The notes beneath the pieces are model-generated. The model was not told the DNA's origin. It was given only the letters and a program-made list of their open reading frames with translations, and did not search any database. 52,869 nt of DNA from Planctomycetota bacterium (GTDB taxonomy: Bacteria > Planctomycetota > UBA1135 > GCA-002686595): contig JACKHS010000022.1 in assembly GCA_020638875.1 (NCBI GenBank), forward strand, positions 1-52,869, in the 5' to 3' direction. The position numbers and the translations under genes were made by a program. The first letter of the stretch is position 1, and each line of letters opens with the position of its first letter. This document shows, piece by piece, positions 8,648 through 15,599 of the stretch.

Positions 8648-10012
8648 TCAGTTGCGGAAGCTCTGCACAGGCGCGGGGATGCGCCCGCCGCGCGCGTGCA
8701 GGATGCGGCAGCCGTAGCGTCCGGGGTCCTGCACGATGGCCGTCCCCAGCAACCCGCCCCACTCGACCGTCTCGCCGGGTCCCTTGCCGGGCACCGGGAT
8801 GATGCGCACCGCGGTCGTCTTCTGGTTGACCATGCCGATCGCGAGCTCGTCCGCGATGATGCCGGTCAGCACGTCCACCGGCGTGTTGCCGGGGACCGCG
8901 ACCATGTCGAGGCCCACCGAGCAGACCGTGGTCATCGCCTCGAGCTTGGCCAGCGACAACGCGCCGTCGCGCACCGCGTCGATCATGCCCTGATCCTCCG
9001 AGACGGGGATGAACGCGCCGGAGAGGCCGCCCACCGACGAGCTCGCCATCACGCCGCCCTTCTTGACCGCGTCGGTGAGCAGCGCGAGCGCCGCGGTGGT
9101 GCCCGGCGCACCGGTGCGGTCGACGCCGAGCAGCTCGAGGATGTCCGAGACCGAGTCGCCCACGGCCGGCGTCGGCGCGAGGCTGATGTCGACGATGCCG
9201 AAGGTCGTGCCCAGGCGCCGCGCGGCCTCGCGGCCGACGAGCTCGCCCATGCGCGTGATCTTGAACGCCGTGCGCTTGATGATCGACGCGACCTGGCCGA
9301 GGTCGGCCTCGGGACCGAGACGCTCGAGCACCGAGCGCACCACGCCGGGCCCGGAGACGCCGACGTTGAGCACGGTCTCCGCCTCGCCGATGCCGACGTG
9401 TGCGCCGGCGACGAAGGGGTTGTCCTCGACGACGTTGCAGAAGCACACGAGCTTCGCGCAGCCCAGGCCGCCGGTGGAGGCCGTCAGCGCCGCCGTCTCC
9501 AGCACGAGCTCGGAGAAGCGCGCCACCGCGTTCATGTTGATGCCCGCGCGCGTGCTGCCCAGCGAGACCGAGGAGCAGACGTGGTCGGTCACCGAGAGCG
9601 CGTGCGGGATGGACTCGAACAGCGCCTGGTCGGCGCGCGTGAAGCCCTTGTGCACGTAGGCGCTGAAGCCGCCGATGAAGTCGACGCCGACCTCCTTGGC
9701 GGCCGCGTCGAGCGCCAGCGCCAGCGGCGTCAGGTCCTCGGCGCCGGACGGGCCGGCGATCCACGCCACCGGCGTGACCGCGATGCGCTTGTTCACGATC
9801 GGCACGCCGTAGTCCGAGGCGATGCCGTCGGCGGTCTTCACCAGGTCGCGCGCGTGGTGCGTGATCTTGGTGTAGACCTTCTCGCAGGTCGTCTCGAGGT
9901 CGCTGTCGGCGCAGTCGAGGAGCGAGATGCCGAGCGTCGTGGTGCGGATGTCGAGCGTCTCGAGCTCGACCATCCGAATGGTCTCGAGGATCTCCTGGTC
10001 GGTGAACGGCAC
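8648..10012 (-). CDS. UPF0210 / DUF711 PFL-like protein
   Basis: A 454-residue protein matching the UPF0210 (DUF711) family along its whole length: N-terminal TIRMVELETLDIRTTTLGISLLDC, central ARxGINMNAVARFSELVLETA-like helix, and the C-terminal GMVNQKTTAVRIIPVPGKGPGE stretch. From memory, family members have a ten-stranded alpha/beta barrel resembling pyruvate formate-lyase, but no glycyl-radical loop is seen here; the biochemical reaction is not established. The usual partner is a small ACT-domain protein, and here too an ACT gene lies directly upstream (9-bp gap). Start is GTG at 10012 with AGGAG 7 nt before it. Being the last gene of a shell-protein operon, it is a candidate cargo enzyme or signature enzyme of this microcompartment. 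Confidence 0.9.
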   Translation of the reverse strand: MPFTDQEILETIRMVELETLDIRTTTLGISLLDCADSDLETTCEKVYTKITHHARDLVKTADGIASDYGVPIVNKRIAVTPVAWIAGPSGAEDLTPLALALDAAAKEVGVDFIGGFSAYVHKGFTRADQALFESIPHALSVTDHVCSSVSLGSTRAGINMNAVARFSELVLETAALTASTGGLGCAKLVCFCNVVEDNPFVAGAHVGIGEAETVLNVGVSGPGVVRSVLERLGPEADLGQVASIIKRTAFKITRMGELVGREAARRLGTTFGIVDISLAPTPAVGDSVSDILELLGVDRTGAPGTTAALALLTDAVKKGGVMASSSVGGLSGAFIPVSEDQGMIDAVRDGALSLAKLEAMTTVCSVGLDMVAVPGNTPVDVLTGIIADELAIGMVNQKTTAVRIIPVPGKGPGETVEWGGLLGTAIVQDPGRYGCRILHARGGRIPAPVQSFRN

Positions 10013-10021
10013 GGGGCGCTC

Positions 10022-10534
10022 CTACAGGCGGTGCATGTAGCGGAAGACCTTCTCGTGCATGACGCGCACGACGAAGTCCCCCGCGCCGAGGCACTCGAGC
10101 TGCTGCTTGAACGACGCGAAGTCGAGGCCGGGCGGCATCGTCAGCACGAGGACCATGTGGAAGTAGTCCTCGATCATCTTCTGCGAGATGTCGTCGATGT
10201 TGACGCCGCTCGCGGCGATCGCGCCGGTCACCTCGGCCAGCACGCCGGGGCGGTTGCGCCCCACGCACGTGACGACGACCGAGTCGCCCGCGGCCGCGTC
10301 GCCGGGCTCGTCGAGGTACGGGTGGTCGCCGGCCAGCCCCTCGCCGCGGCGCGGCGCGTCGGGGCCGCGATCGGGCGCGGGCGGCTGCCAGGCGCCGGCG
10401 GAGGTGCGCAGGGTGATGCCGCGCGCGGCGGCGACCTCCTGCGCCTGCGGCGTGACGACGGTCTGGGCGTCCACGACGAGCTCCGCGCCCTCGGCGCGAC
10501 GCACGTCCTCGGCGGTCAGGAATCTGCGACTCAT
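10022..10534 (-). CDS. ACT-domain protein with EutQ-like N-terminal segment
   Basis: A 170-residue protein. Residues 1-45 (FLTAEDVRRAEG...VVTPQAQEVAAARGITL) resemble the N-terminal segment of EutQ as I recall it, and also the start of the small protein encoded just upstream. A Pro/Gly/Asp-rich linker follows, then an ACT domain at about 84-165 (VVVTCVGRNRPGVLAEVTGAIAASGVNI) of the GcvR/UPF0237 type that normally accompanies UPF0210 proteins. ACT domains bind small ligands such as amino acids. The ATG at 10534 overlaps the previous stop as ATGA, so translation is coupled. The fusion suggests that the ACT partner is tethered to the microcompartment; this is inference. Confidence 0.85.
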   Translation of the reverse strand: MSRRFLTAEDVRRAEGAELVVDAQTVVTPQAQEVAAARGITLRTSAGAWQPPAPDRGPDAPRRGEGLAGDHPYLDEPGDAAAGDSVVVTCVGRNRPGVLAEVTGAIAASGVNIDDISQKMIEDYFHMVLVLTMPPGLDFASFKQQLECLGAGDFVVRVMHEKVFRYMHRL

Positions 10535-10860
10535 CCGTGGTGCTCCGCTTCGGAATCGGTGCCGAACAGGACCGGGCCCTGCTCGCTGAGCTGGTGCACG
10601 ACCGCGCGGCCGCCGCGCACCTCGACGACGTAGGTGCCGTCGTTGGCGAGCATGCCGTGCCAGAGGCACTCGCGGCCGGCCGGGCGCGCGGTCTTGCGCG
10701 ACGCGCAGCCGTCCTCGTCCTCGTAGCTGACGCGCAGCCCGCGCGCGTGCGCGGCGTCGAGCGCGGCCGGGGTGACGATCGTGCGCCGATCCACGCGCAG
10801 CACGCCGCCCCGCGGGAGGGCGCGCACGTCCGCTTCGGTGATCAGGCGCTTCTCGGCCAC
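10531..10860 (-). CDS. Small microcompartment-associated protein with EutQ-like N-terminus
   Basis: A 109-residue protein starting at GTG 10860. Residues 4-45 (RLITEADVRALPRGG...TIVTPAALDAAHARGLRV) carry the same pattern as the start of EutQ and of the downstream ACT protein: LI/LT-x-x-DV-R, a short beta segment, then VTPxAxxxAxxRG. The remaining 60 residues contain CLWHGMLANDG and do not match a family I recognise. It sits between a tandem-BMC shell gene (12 bp upstream) and the ACT gene (4-bp overlap), so it belongs to the operon. A role as adaptor or cargo-recruitment protein is inferred only from context. Confidence 0.75.
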   Translation of the reverse strand: MAEKRLITEADVRALPRGGVLRVDRRTIVTPAALDAAHARGLRVSYEDEDGCASRKTARPAGRECLWHGMLANDGTYVVEVRGGRAVVHQLSEQGPVLFGTDSEAEHHG

Positions 10861-10872
10861 GGGGTCGCGGTC

Positions 10873-11466
10873 CTACAGGTGCCGCACGAGGTCGGCGTGG
10901 GGCCGCGCGATGACGACGTCGCGCGCGAGCGAGCCGCGCTCGCGCGCCACGCCGCCGCCGGCGGTGACGCCGGAGCGCACGTCGCTGACCTCACCGGTCA
11001 AGGTGAAGAAGCTCTTGCCGCCCAGGCCGTTGGCGATGCGCAGGTCGAGCAGGTCGACGGTAGCCGCCTTGAGCGCCGCGTCGGCCGCGAGGATCGCCGA
11101 CGCGACGGTCGTCGTCTCCACCACGCCGAGCGCGTCGAGCGTGCCGTTGATGCGGCCCGTGCGGCGCAGCCCGAGCAGCACCTGCTCGTGCACCTGCGGC
11201 AGCAGCAACTGGTCGACGAGGTCGCCGCCGGCGACCTCCGCGCCGCGCCGCAGCGCCGACTCGAGGTCCTGCACCGAGCCGGTGAACAGCAGCACGTACT
11301 TGCCGGGCTGCACGGGCTCGGAGAAGAGCAGCTCCACCTCGGCCTGCCACAGCACGGCGTCGGCCACCTCGATGCCGGTCGCCACCGAGCGCAGCTCGAG
11401 CAGGGCGATCGCGGGTTGCACGGCGACGTCGTCGCGCAGCTTGGGGTTGTGGTCGTTGCGGGTCAT
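10873..11466 (-). CDS. Tandem-domain microcompartment shell protein (BMC-T)
   Basis: A 197-residue protein with two BMC folds in tandem. The first, about residues 18-85, has PAIALLELRSVATGIEVADAV; the second, about 115-175, has ALGVVETTTVASAILAADAALKAA followed by the FFTLTGEVSDVRSGV strand-helix. This is the arrangement of PduT-like trimeric shell proteins, which form pseudohexameric tiles in the shell facet. Start at ATG 11466, chosen because the BMC fold begins soon after it and the upstream frame is the antisense-like shadow of the EutN genes. It lies 14 bp after the EutN gene. Whether its central pore holds an Fe-S cluster, as in PduT, is not decided by the sequence. Confidence 0.9.
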   Translation of the reverse strand: MTRNDHNPKLRDDVAVQPAIALLELRSVATGIEVADAVLWQAEVELLFSEPVQPGKYVLLFTGSVQDLESALRRGAEVAGGDLVDQLLLPQVHEQVLLGLRRTGRINGTLDALGVVETTTVASAILAADAALKAATVDLLDLRIANGLGGKSFFTLTGEVSDVRSGVTAGGGVARERGSLARDVVIARPHADLVRHL

Positions 11467-11480
11467 CTCAGTCTCCGAAG

Positions 11481-11789
11481 TCAGGAGTCCTCCTCGGCGG
11501 TCTGGCCCACGCGGCGGCCGCCCTCGAGCTCCACCGCGTCGACGACGGCGACGATGGCCGTCTGGAAGCCGATGTCGTGGCCGCGCCCGATGGCGTGGCG
11601 CGCGGCGCGGCCGTGGACGACGAGCACGCGCTCGCCGAGGCGCGCGCCGACCGTGTCCACCGCCACCAGGGTCTCGGCGCTGGGCGCGGCGCCGGTCGTG
11701 AACGGTCGCACCACGAGCAGCGGCAAGCCGCTCAGGCTGCGCTCCTTGTGCGTGGCCCAGACGTTGCCGACGACGGTGCAGAGGTGCAT
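11481..11789 (-). CDS. EutN/CcmL-type pentameric shell vertex protein (BMC-P), copy 1
   Basis: A 102-residue protein of the EutN/CcmL family: N-terminal MHLCTVVGNVWATHKERSLSG, then a hydrophobic strand LLVV, the VAVDTVGARLGERVLVVHGRAAR segment and AIVAVVDAVEL near the end. These five-stranded barrel proteins form pentamers that cap shell vertices. The start at 11789 is 2 nt after the stop of the second EutN gene. The acidic C-terminal tail (TAEEDS) is short. Two consecutive copies suggest mixed vertices, as is common in metabolosome loci. Confidence 0.92.
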   Translation of the reverse strand: MHLCTVVGNVWATHKERSLSGLPLLVVRPFTTGAAPSAETLVAVDTVGARLGERVLVVHGRAARHAIGRGHDIGFQTAIVAVVDAVELEGGRRVGQTAEEDS

Positions 11790-11791
11790 GC

Positions 11792-12103
11792 CTACGCGCC
11801 CTCCGCACGCCACGAGGCCGGCGCGCCCGGCACGTCGAAGTCGTCGACGATCCCCACGACCGCGGCCTCGAAGGCGAAGTCGCCGTCGCCGCCGCACGCC
11901 ACGCGCGCGGCCTTGCCGAAGGCGACGAGCACGCGCTCGCCGATGCCGGCCCCGAGCGGGTCGGCGCACACCACGGGCGTGACCTTCGGCGCGCCGGGCT
12001 CGTCGAAGCGGTCGAGGGCCTCGACCACGAGCAGGCGCTTGCCCTCGAGGTCGCGCGCCTTGCGCGTCGCCCACACCTCGCCCACCACGCGCCCGAGGAA
12101 CAT
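11792..12103 (-). CDS. EutN/CcmL-type pentameric shell vertex protein (BMC-P), copy 2
   Basis: A 103-residue EutN/CcmL protein (MFLGRVVGEVWATRKARDLEGKR at the start, DPLGAGIGERVLVAFGKAAR in the middle, AAVVGIVDDFDV near the end). It aligns with the neighbouring copy along its length but differs in loops, so the pair is diverged. ATG at 12101-12103 shares a base with the TGA of the upstream tandem-BMC gene (TGATG), indicating coupled translation. Confidence 0.92.
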   Translation of the reverse strand: MFLGRVVGEVWATRKARDLEGKRLLVVEALDRFDEPGAPKVTPVVCADPLGAGIGERVLVAFGKAARVACGGDGDFAFEAAVVGIVDDFDVPGAPASWRAEGA

Positions 12104-12753
12104 CAGGCGCCCTCCACGTCGTTCGGGCGGCCGGTGATGCCGGCGAGCACCTGCTCGATGCGCGCCACGGCCTGCTCGACGTCCGCGTCGGTGCCGGCGA
12201 GTTGCAGGCGCCCCACGGCGCCGTTGTTCTGTAGCGACACCAGCCGCACGTCGGCGGCCTTCTCGGCCTCGTTCGCGGCGACCAGCGCGTAGACCGCCGG
12301 GCTCACCTCGAGCGTGTACAGCGTGTCACCGCCGAGCACGAGCATCCCCGAGCGCGTGCGGTTGATGAGCATCGCCTGCGCGTCGTCGATCTTGCGCACG
12401 ACGCGGCTGGTCAGCAGCGCCGGCGCGAGGCCGTCGCACTCGCCGCAGCGCAGCTCGGCCAGCAGCAGCTCGGCCGCGCGGCGCACCTGGCCCTGGTCGC
12501 GGCCGTGCACCTCGAGCGTGCCGTAGGAGCGCTCGGTGATCAGCGCGCCCGGCCGCACGTCGCACGCCTTGAGCGCGACGTCGAGCAGCGAGTTGACGAC
12601 GATGCCGGGGCGCACCTCGAGCCAGAACGCGCTCTCCCCCGCCACGGGGAAGTAGCCGTCCGAGTTCGTCGCGATGGTCGCGGCGAACTGCGGCTGGAGC
12701 TGGTCGAGGAGCACCGCTCCGCGCAGCTCGGCCTGGATCGAGGTGGACCTCAT
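12103..12753 (-). CDS. Divergent tandem-BMC shell protein
   Basis: A 216-residue protein. The second half (about 130-210) is BMC-like: a strand containing TLYTLEV, then the helix YALVAANEAEKAADVRLVSL and the strand-helix GRLQLAGTDADVEQAVARIE. The first half (LRGAVLLDQLQPQFAATIA...GYFPVAGESAFWLEV) is a more divergent BMC copy with a possibly permuted order. Similar two-domain shell proteins occur in microcompartment loci of several phyla; the exact subtype (single or double stacking trimer) is not clear from sequence. ATG 12753 is preferred over GTG 12759 because GGAGGT sits with proper spacing before it. Confidence 0.78.
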   Translation of the reverse strand: MRSTSIQAELRGAVLLDQLQPQFAATIATNSDGYFPVAGESAFWLEVRPGIVVNSLLDVALKACDVRPGALITERSYGTLEVHGRDQGQVRRAAELLLAELRCGECDGLAPALLTSRVVRKIDDAQAMLINRTRSGMLVLGGDTLYTLEVSPAVYALVAANEAEKAADVRLVSLQNNGAVGRLQLAGTDADVEQAVARIEQVLAGITGRPNDVEGA

Positions 12754-12808
12754 GCGCACCTCCGCTCACGCGCGCCCGCGCGGGGCGTCGCGACGCGGAG
12801 CCTGGGGC

Positions 12809-13099
12809 TCAGTCCTCGCTGGGCGCGGCGGGCAGGTAGCCCTCGAGGTCGGCCGCCGGCCGCGGGATGACGTGCTGGCTGAGCAGCTCGCCCACGCGCC
12901 GCGCCGCCGAGGCGCCGGCCTCGACCGCGGCCTTCACCGCGCCGACCTCGCCGCGCACCATCACGGTGACGAGGCCGCCGCCGGAGATCTCCTTGCCGAG
13001 CAGGGTCACCTTGGCCGCCTTGCACATGGCGTCGGCGGCCTCGACCGCGCCCACCAGGCCGCGAGTCTCGATCAGTCCCAGAGCGATGTCAGTAGTCAT
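12809..13099 (-). CDS. Hexameric microcompartment shell protein (BMC-H), copy 2
   Basis: A 96-residue canonical BMC-H protein: ALGLIETRGLVGAVEAADAMCKAAKV, then the pore-proximal loop with SGGG, then VRGEVGAVKAAVEAGASAARRVGEL and HVIPRP. Such proteins build the hexagonal facets; the loop lining the pore decides which metabolites pass. It is encoded 18 bp after what appears to be the true end of the aldehyde dehydrogenase gene. It is close to the other BMC-H of this operon but has a different pore loop (SGGG against ATGG) and tail. Confidence 0.95.
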   Translation of the reverse strand: MTTDIALGLIETRGLVGAVEAADAMCKAAKVTLLGKEISGGGLVTVMVRGEVGAVKAAVEAGASAARRVGELLSQHVIPRPAADLEGYLPAAPSED

Positions 13100-15041
13100 G
13101 GTCCAGAGTCAGGGGAGTCAGGCCTTGCAGGCGCCCGTGGTCACCTCTTGGTGCGGGCAGCCCTGGCAGGGTCCCAGCGGACAGCCGCCGCCGGCGTGGG
13201 TCAGGATGGTCTCGATGTCGCGCGAGGTGAGCGGCGCCGACGCGGTCGGGCGCGTCGCGGGCCGCGGCGCGGCGGGCGGCGCGGGCCGCAGGCGATCGGT
13301 GGCGCGGCCGGCCTGGCGCGTGAAGATCGGCGCGGACTTGGTGCCGGGCCGACCTGGGCTGGAGCGGTTGCGGCGCGGGCGCGCTTCCGGCGGCGGCGCG
13401 ACGGGCGCGGCGCGCCGCCCGCGGGCGCGGGCGGGACGTAGGGCCGCGGCGCAGCGCCTTCCGCGCGCGGCGCGCCCTTCGGTGGGGTCCTGCCGCGGCG
13501 CAGCGCCTTCGGCGCGGGGGCCGGCGCGAACTGCGCGGCGCGCGGCGCGTCGAGGCCCGCCGCGACCCTGGACGCGCGGCCGCCGTGCTCGCGCGGCGCC
13601 GCCGGTCGCCCGGCAGGCCCGAGCCGCGCGGCGCGACCTCGCCGCCCAGGCGCGCGGCGCGCGCGTGGTCGGCGACCTCCTGCTCGGCCCAGTCACGGCG
13701 CGTGAAGGCCACGCGCTTGATGTTGACGAGGTGCCGCGCGGTGATGTTGTCCGAGCTGATGTTGCCCGCCTGCGGCCCGCAGCCCAGGCTCACCGACGGG
13801 TCGAGCCACGTGCTGTAGCCCACCGCGCCCTGCGAGGTCGGGCCGTTGACGATGATGCGGTTGGCGGGCTTCTCGAGGAAGAACGCGTCGAGCACGGCCG
13901 GATCCTCGCAGTGGATGCCGAGCGTGTGCCCGAGGCCGCCGTACTTCAGCGTCTGCAGGCACACCTCGCAGCCCTCGCGCCAACCGTCGACGACGTGCAG
14001 CGAGAGCACCGGGCAGAGGATCTCGATGGTGAGCGGCCACGCGCGGCCGACGCCGCCCTGACGCGCGAGCAGGATCGTGGTCTCGCGCGGCACGTCGAAG
14101 CCCGCGCCGGCGGCGACCTTCCACGGGTCCTGCCCCACCACGTCGGGGTTCATCATGTTCCCCTTGTTGCAGTGCGCGGCGAGCAGCGCGGTCTCGCGCT
14201 CGTCGCACAGGTGCGCGCCGCGGCGCAAGAGCTCGCGCACGAGCGCGCCCTCGATCGGCCGGTCGATCACCAGCGCCTGCTCGGAGCAACAGAAGGTGCC
14301 GTTGTCGAAGCTCTGGCTCGCGACGACGGTCCTGGCGACCTTGGCCGGGTCGGCCGAGCGGTCGATGTAGACCGGCACGTTGCCGGGCCCCACGCCGTAC
14401 GCGGGGCGGCCCGACGAGTACGCCGCGTGCACGAGCGCCTCGCCGCCGGTGGCGAGGATGATGGCCGTGTCCTTCGACTTCATCAGCGCACCGGTCGACT
14501 CGAGCGTGGGGTGCTCGAGCGCGACCACGAGGTCGGCCGGCGCGCCGCAGCGCTGGATGGCCTTGCGCATCACCTCGACCGTCGCCGCGATGCAGCGGAT
14601 GGCGCGCGGGTGCGGGCTCAGCACGATCGCGTTGCGCCCCTTCACGCTGACGATGGCCTTGAAGGCCGCCGTCGACGTCGGGTTCGTCGTCGGCACGATG
14701 CCCGCGATCACGCCCGCCGGCGTCGCGATCTCGAGGATGCCCTTCTGCTCGTCGCGACGGATGACGCCGACCGTCTTCTCGTCCTTGATCGAGTTCCAGG
14801 TCGCCTCGCTCCCGAAGAGGTTCTTCAGGATCTTGTAGTGCACGCGCCCGATGCCGGTCTCCTCGACCGCGAGCCGCGCGAGCTCGGCGGCCGAGTCCGC
14901 GACGGCCTGCGCCATCGCCGCGCACACGCGGTCGATGTCGGCCTGCGAGTACTCGTGCACGGCGTGCGCCGCCGCCTTGGCTCGCGCCAGGGCGTCGCGC
15001 ACCTCCTGCAGGGAGGCGAGATCGGGGTCGAGGCGGGGCAC
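13089..15041 (-). CDS. CoA-acylating-type aldehyde dehydrogenase, 3' end frameshifted
   Basis: The first 460 residues or so are a full aldehyde dehydrogenase of the microcompartment type, which converts an aldehyde plus CoA and NAD+ to acyl-CoA. Visible marks are ATPAGVIAGIVPTTNPTSTAAFKA near 105, YGVGPGNVPVYID near 230 and the catalytic Cys in SFDNGTFCCSEQA near 265. Start is GTG at 15041. After about position 13600 the open frame becomes Arg-rich nonsense with poor third-position GC and ends at 13089 inside the next gene. The likely true C-terminus lies in another frame and ends at 13118 (separate entry). Two single-base losses in GC-rich DNA would explain this. The enzyme is the only obvious catalytic cargo besides the UPF0210 protein. 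Confidence 0.88.
   Translation of the reverse strand: MPRLDPDLASLQEVRDALARAKAAAHAVHEYSQADIDRVCAAMAQAVADSAAELARLAVEETGIGRVHYKILKNLFGSEATWNSIKDEKTVGVIRRDEQKGILEIATPAGVIAGIVPTTNPTSTAAFKAIVSVKGRNAIVLSPHPRAIRCIAATVEVMRKAIQRCGAPADLVVALEHPTLESTGALMKSKDTAIILATGGEALVHAAYSSGRPAYGVGPGNVPVYIDRSADPAKVARTVVASQSFDNGTFCCSEQALVIDRPIEGALVRELLRRGAHLCDERETALLAAHCNKGNMMNPDVVGQDPWKVAAGAGFDVPRETTILLARQGGVGRAWPLTIEILCPVLSLHVVDGWREGCEVCLQTLKYGGLGHTLGIHCEDPAVLDAFFLEKPANRIIVNGPTSQGAVGYSTWLDPSVSLGCGPQAGNISSDNITARHLVNIKRVAFTRRDWAEQEVADHARAARLGGEVAPRGSGLPGDRRRRASTAAARPGSRRASTRRAPRSSRRPPRRRRCAAAGPHRRARRARKALRRGPTSRPRPRAARRARRAAAGSAPAPQPLQPRSARHQVRADLHAPGRPRHRSPAARAARRAAARDAPDRVGAAHLARHRDHPDPRRRRLSAGTLPGLPAPRGDHGRLQGLTPLTLDHDY
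13118..13400 (-). other. Out-of-frame C-terminal extension of the aldehyde dehydrogenase
   Basis: In a frame different from the dehydrogenase body, the minus strand encodes a clean C-terminus: a Pro/Ala/Arg linker, then LTSRDIETILTHAGGG and a cysteine-rich end with CPLGPCQGCPH and GAC, stopping at 13118, 18 bp before the next gene. Between about 13420 and 13600 the third frame shows the best codon use (Ala/Pro-rich linker with nearly all third positions G or C). So body, linker and tail sit in three successive frames. The helix followed by a Cys motif is what one expects of an encapsulation-type tail; this is inferred. Confidence 0.6.
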
Positions 15042-15061
15042 CGCGCGGAGGGCCTACGGCC

Positions 15062-15355
15062 CTACTTCTTGGCCGGCTGCTCGAGCTCGGGGAGGATGCG
15101 CCAGAGCTGCTCGTGCGGGCGCGGGATGACGTGCACGCTGACGAGCTCGCCCACGCGGCGCGCGGCGGCGGCGCCGGCGTCGGTCGCGGCCTTGACCGCG
15201 CCCACCTCGCCGGCGACGAAGAAGGTCACGAGCCCGCCCGTCGCGCGCTCCTTGCCGAAGAGGTCGACCATGGCGGCCTTGACCATCGCGTCGGCGGCCT
15301 CGATCGATCCGACGAGACCCTTGGTCTCGACCATGCCCAGAGCGACAGACTTCAT
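15062..15355 (-). CDS. Hexameric microcompartment shell protein (BMC-H), copy 1, first gene of operon
   Basis: A 97-residue canonical BMC-H protein (ALGMVETKGLVGSIEAADAMVKAAMV, VAGEVGAVKAATDAGAAAARRVGEL, HVIPRP) with a short charged tail ending AKK. ATG 15355 is preceded by AGGA at suitable distance. It is the first gene of the microcompartment operon and lies 20 bp before the aldehyde dehydrogenase start. Compared with the second BMC-H its pore loop reads ATGG instead of SGGG, so the two tiles probably differ in permeability. Confidence 0.95.
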   Translation of the reverse strand: MKSVALGMVETKGLVGSIEAADAMVKAAMVDLFGKERATGGLVTFFVAGEVGAVKAATDAGAAAARRVGELVSVHVIPRPHEQLWRILPELEQPAKK

Positions 15356-15599
15356 GGGTGTCCTGAGTGTGGGGTGGGAGGCCCTGTACAGGGCGCGGGA
15401 GGCGGCCGCGGGCCGCGCGGTGAGCGGGGGGCTCTGCTGGGGTCCGAGTGCCCCGGAGCTTCCAGAGAGCGAGCGCGTCGCCCTCTGCGGCGCGGAGTCT
15501 AGGCAGGCCGAGGTCGGAAGTCCACGCGCCGTCGCTCCGATGGGACGTAGACGGCACCTTGACGCGCGGTCGCGCCGCACTTGCCGTCGAGCGCGCGCG
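15356..15599 (-). promoter_or_regulatory. Leader and promoter region of the microcompartment operon
   Basis: 244 bp without a gene, upstream of the first shell gene. A perfect 14-bp palindrome GCCCTGTACAGGGC lies at 15381-15394, 25 bp before the start codon; it could be an operator or a leader hairpin. A minus-strand TAGACT (15496-15501) could serve as a -10 element, giving a leader of about 130 nt, but no good -35 is visible. No regulator gene is adjacent. Confidence 0.4.

Noticed and set aside
13118..13696. Separate gene of 192 codons downstream of the aldehyde dehydrogenase
   Set aside because: Only its last part looks like protein; the first two-thirds are Arg-rich and out of frame with the better-coding linker. 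It is better read as the displaced tail of the dehydrogenase.
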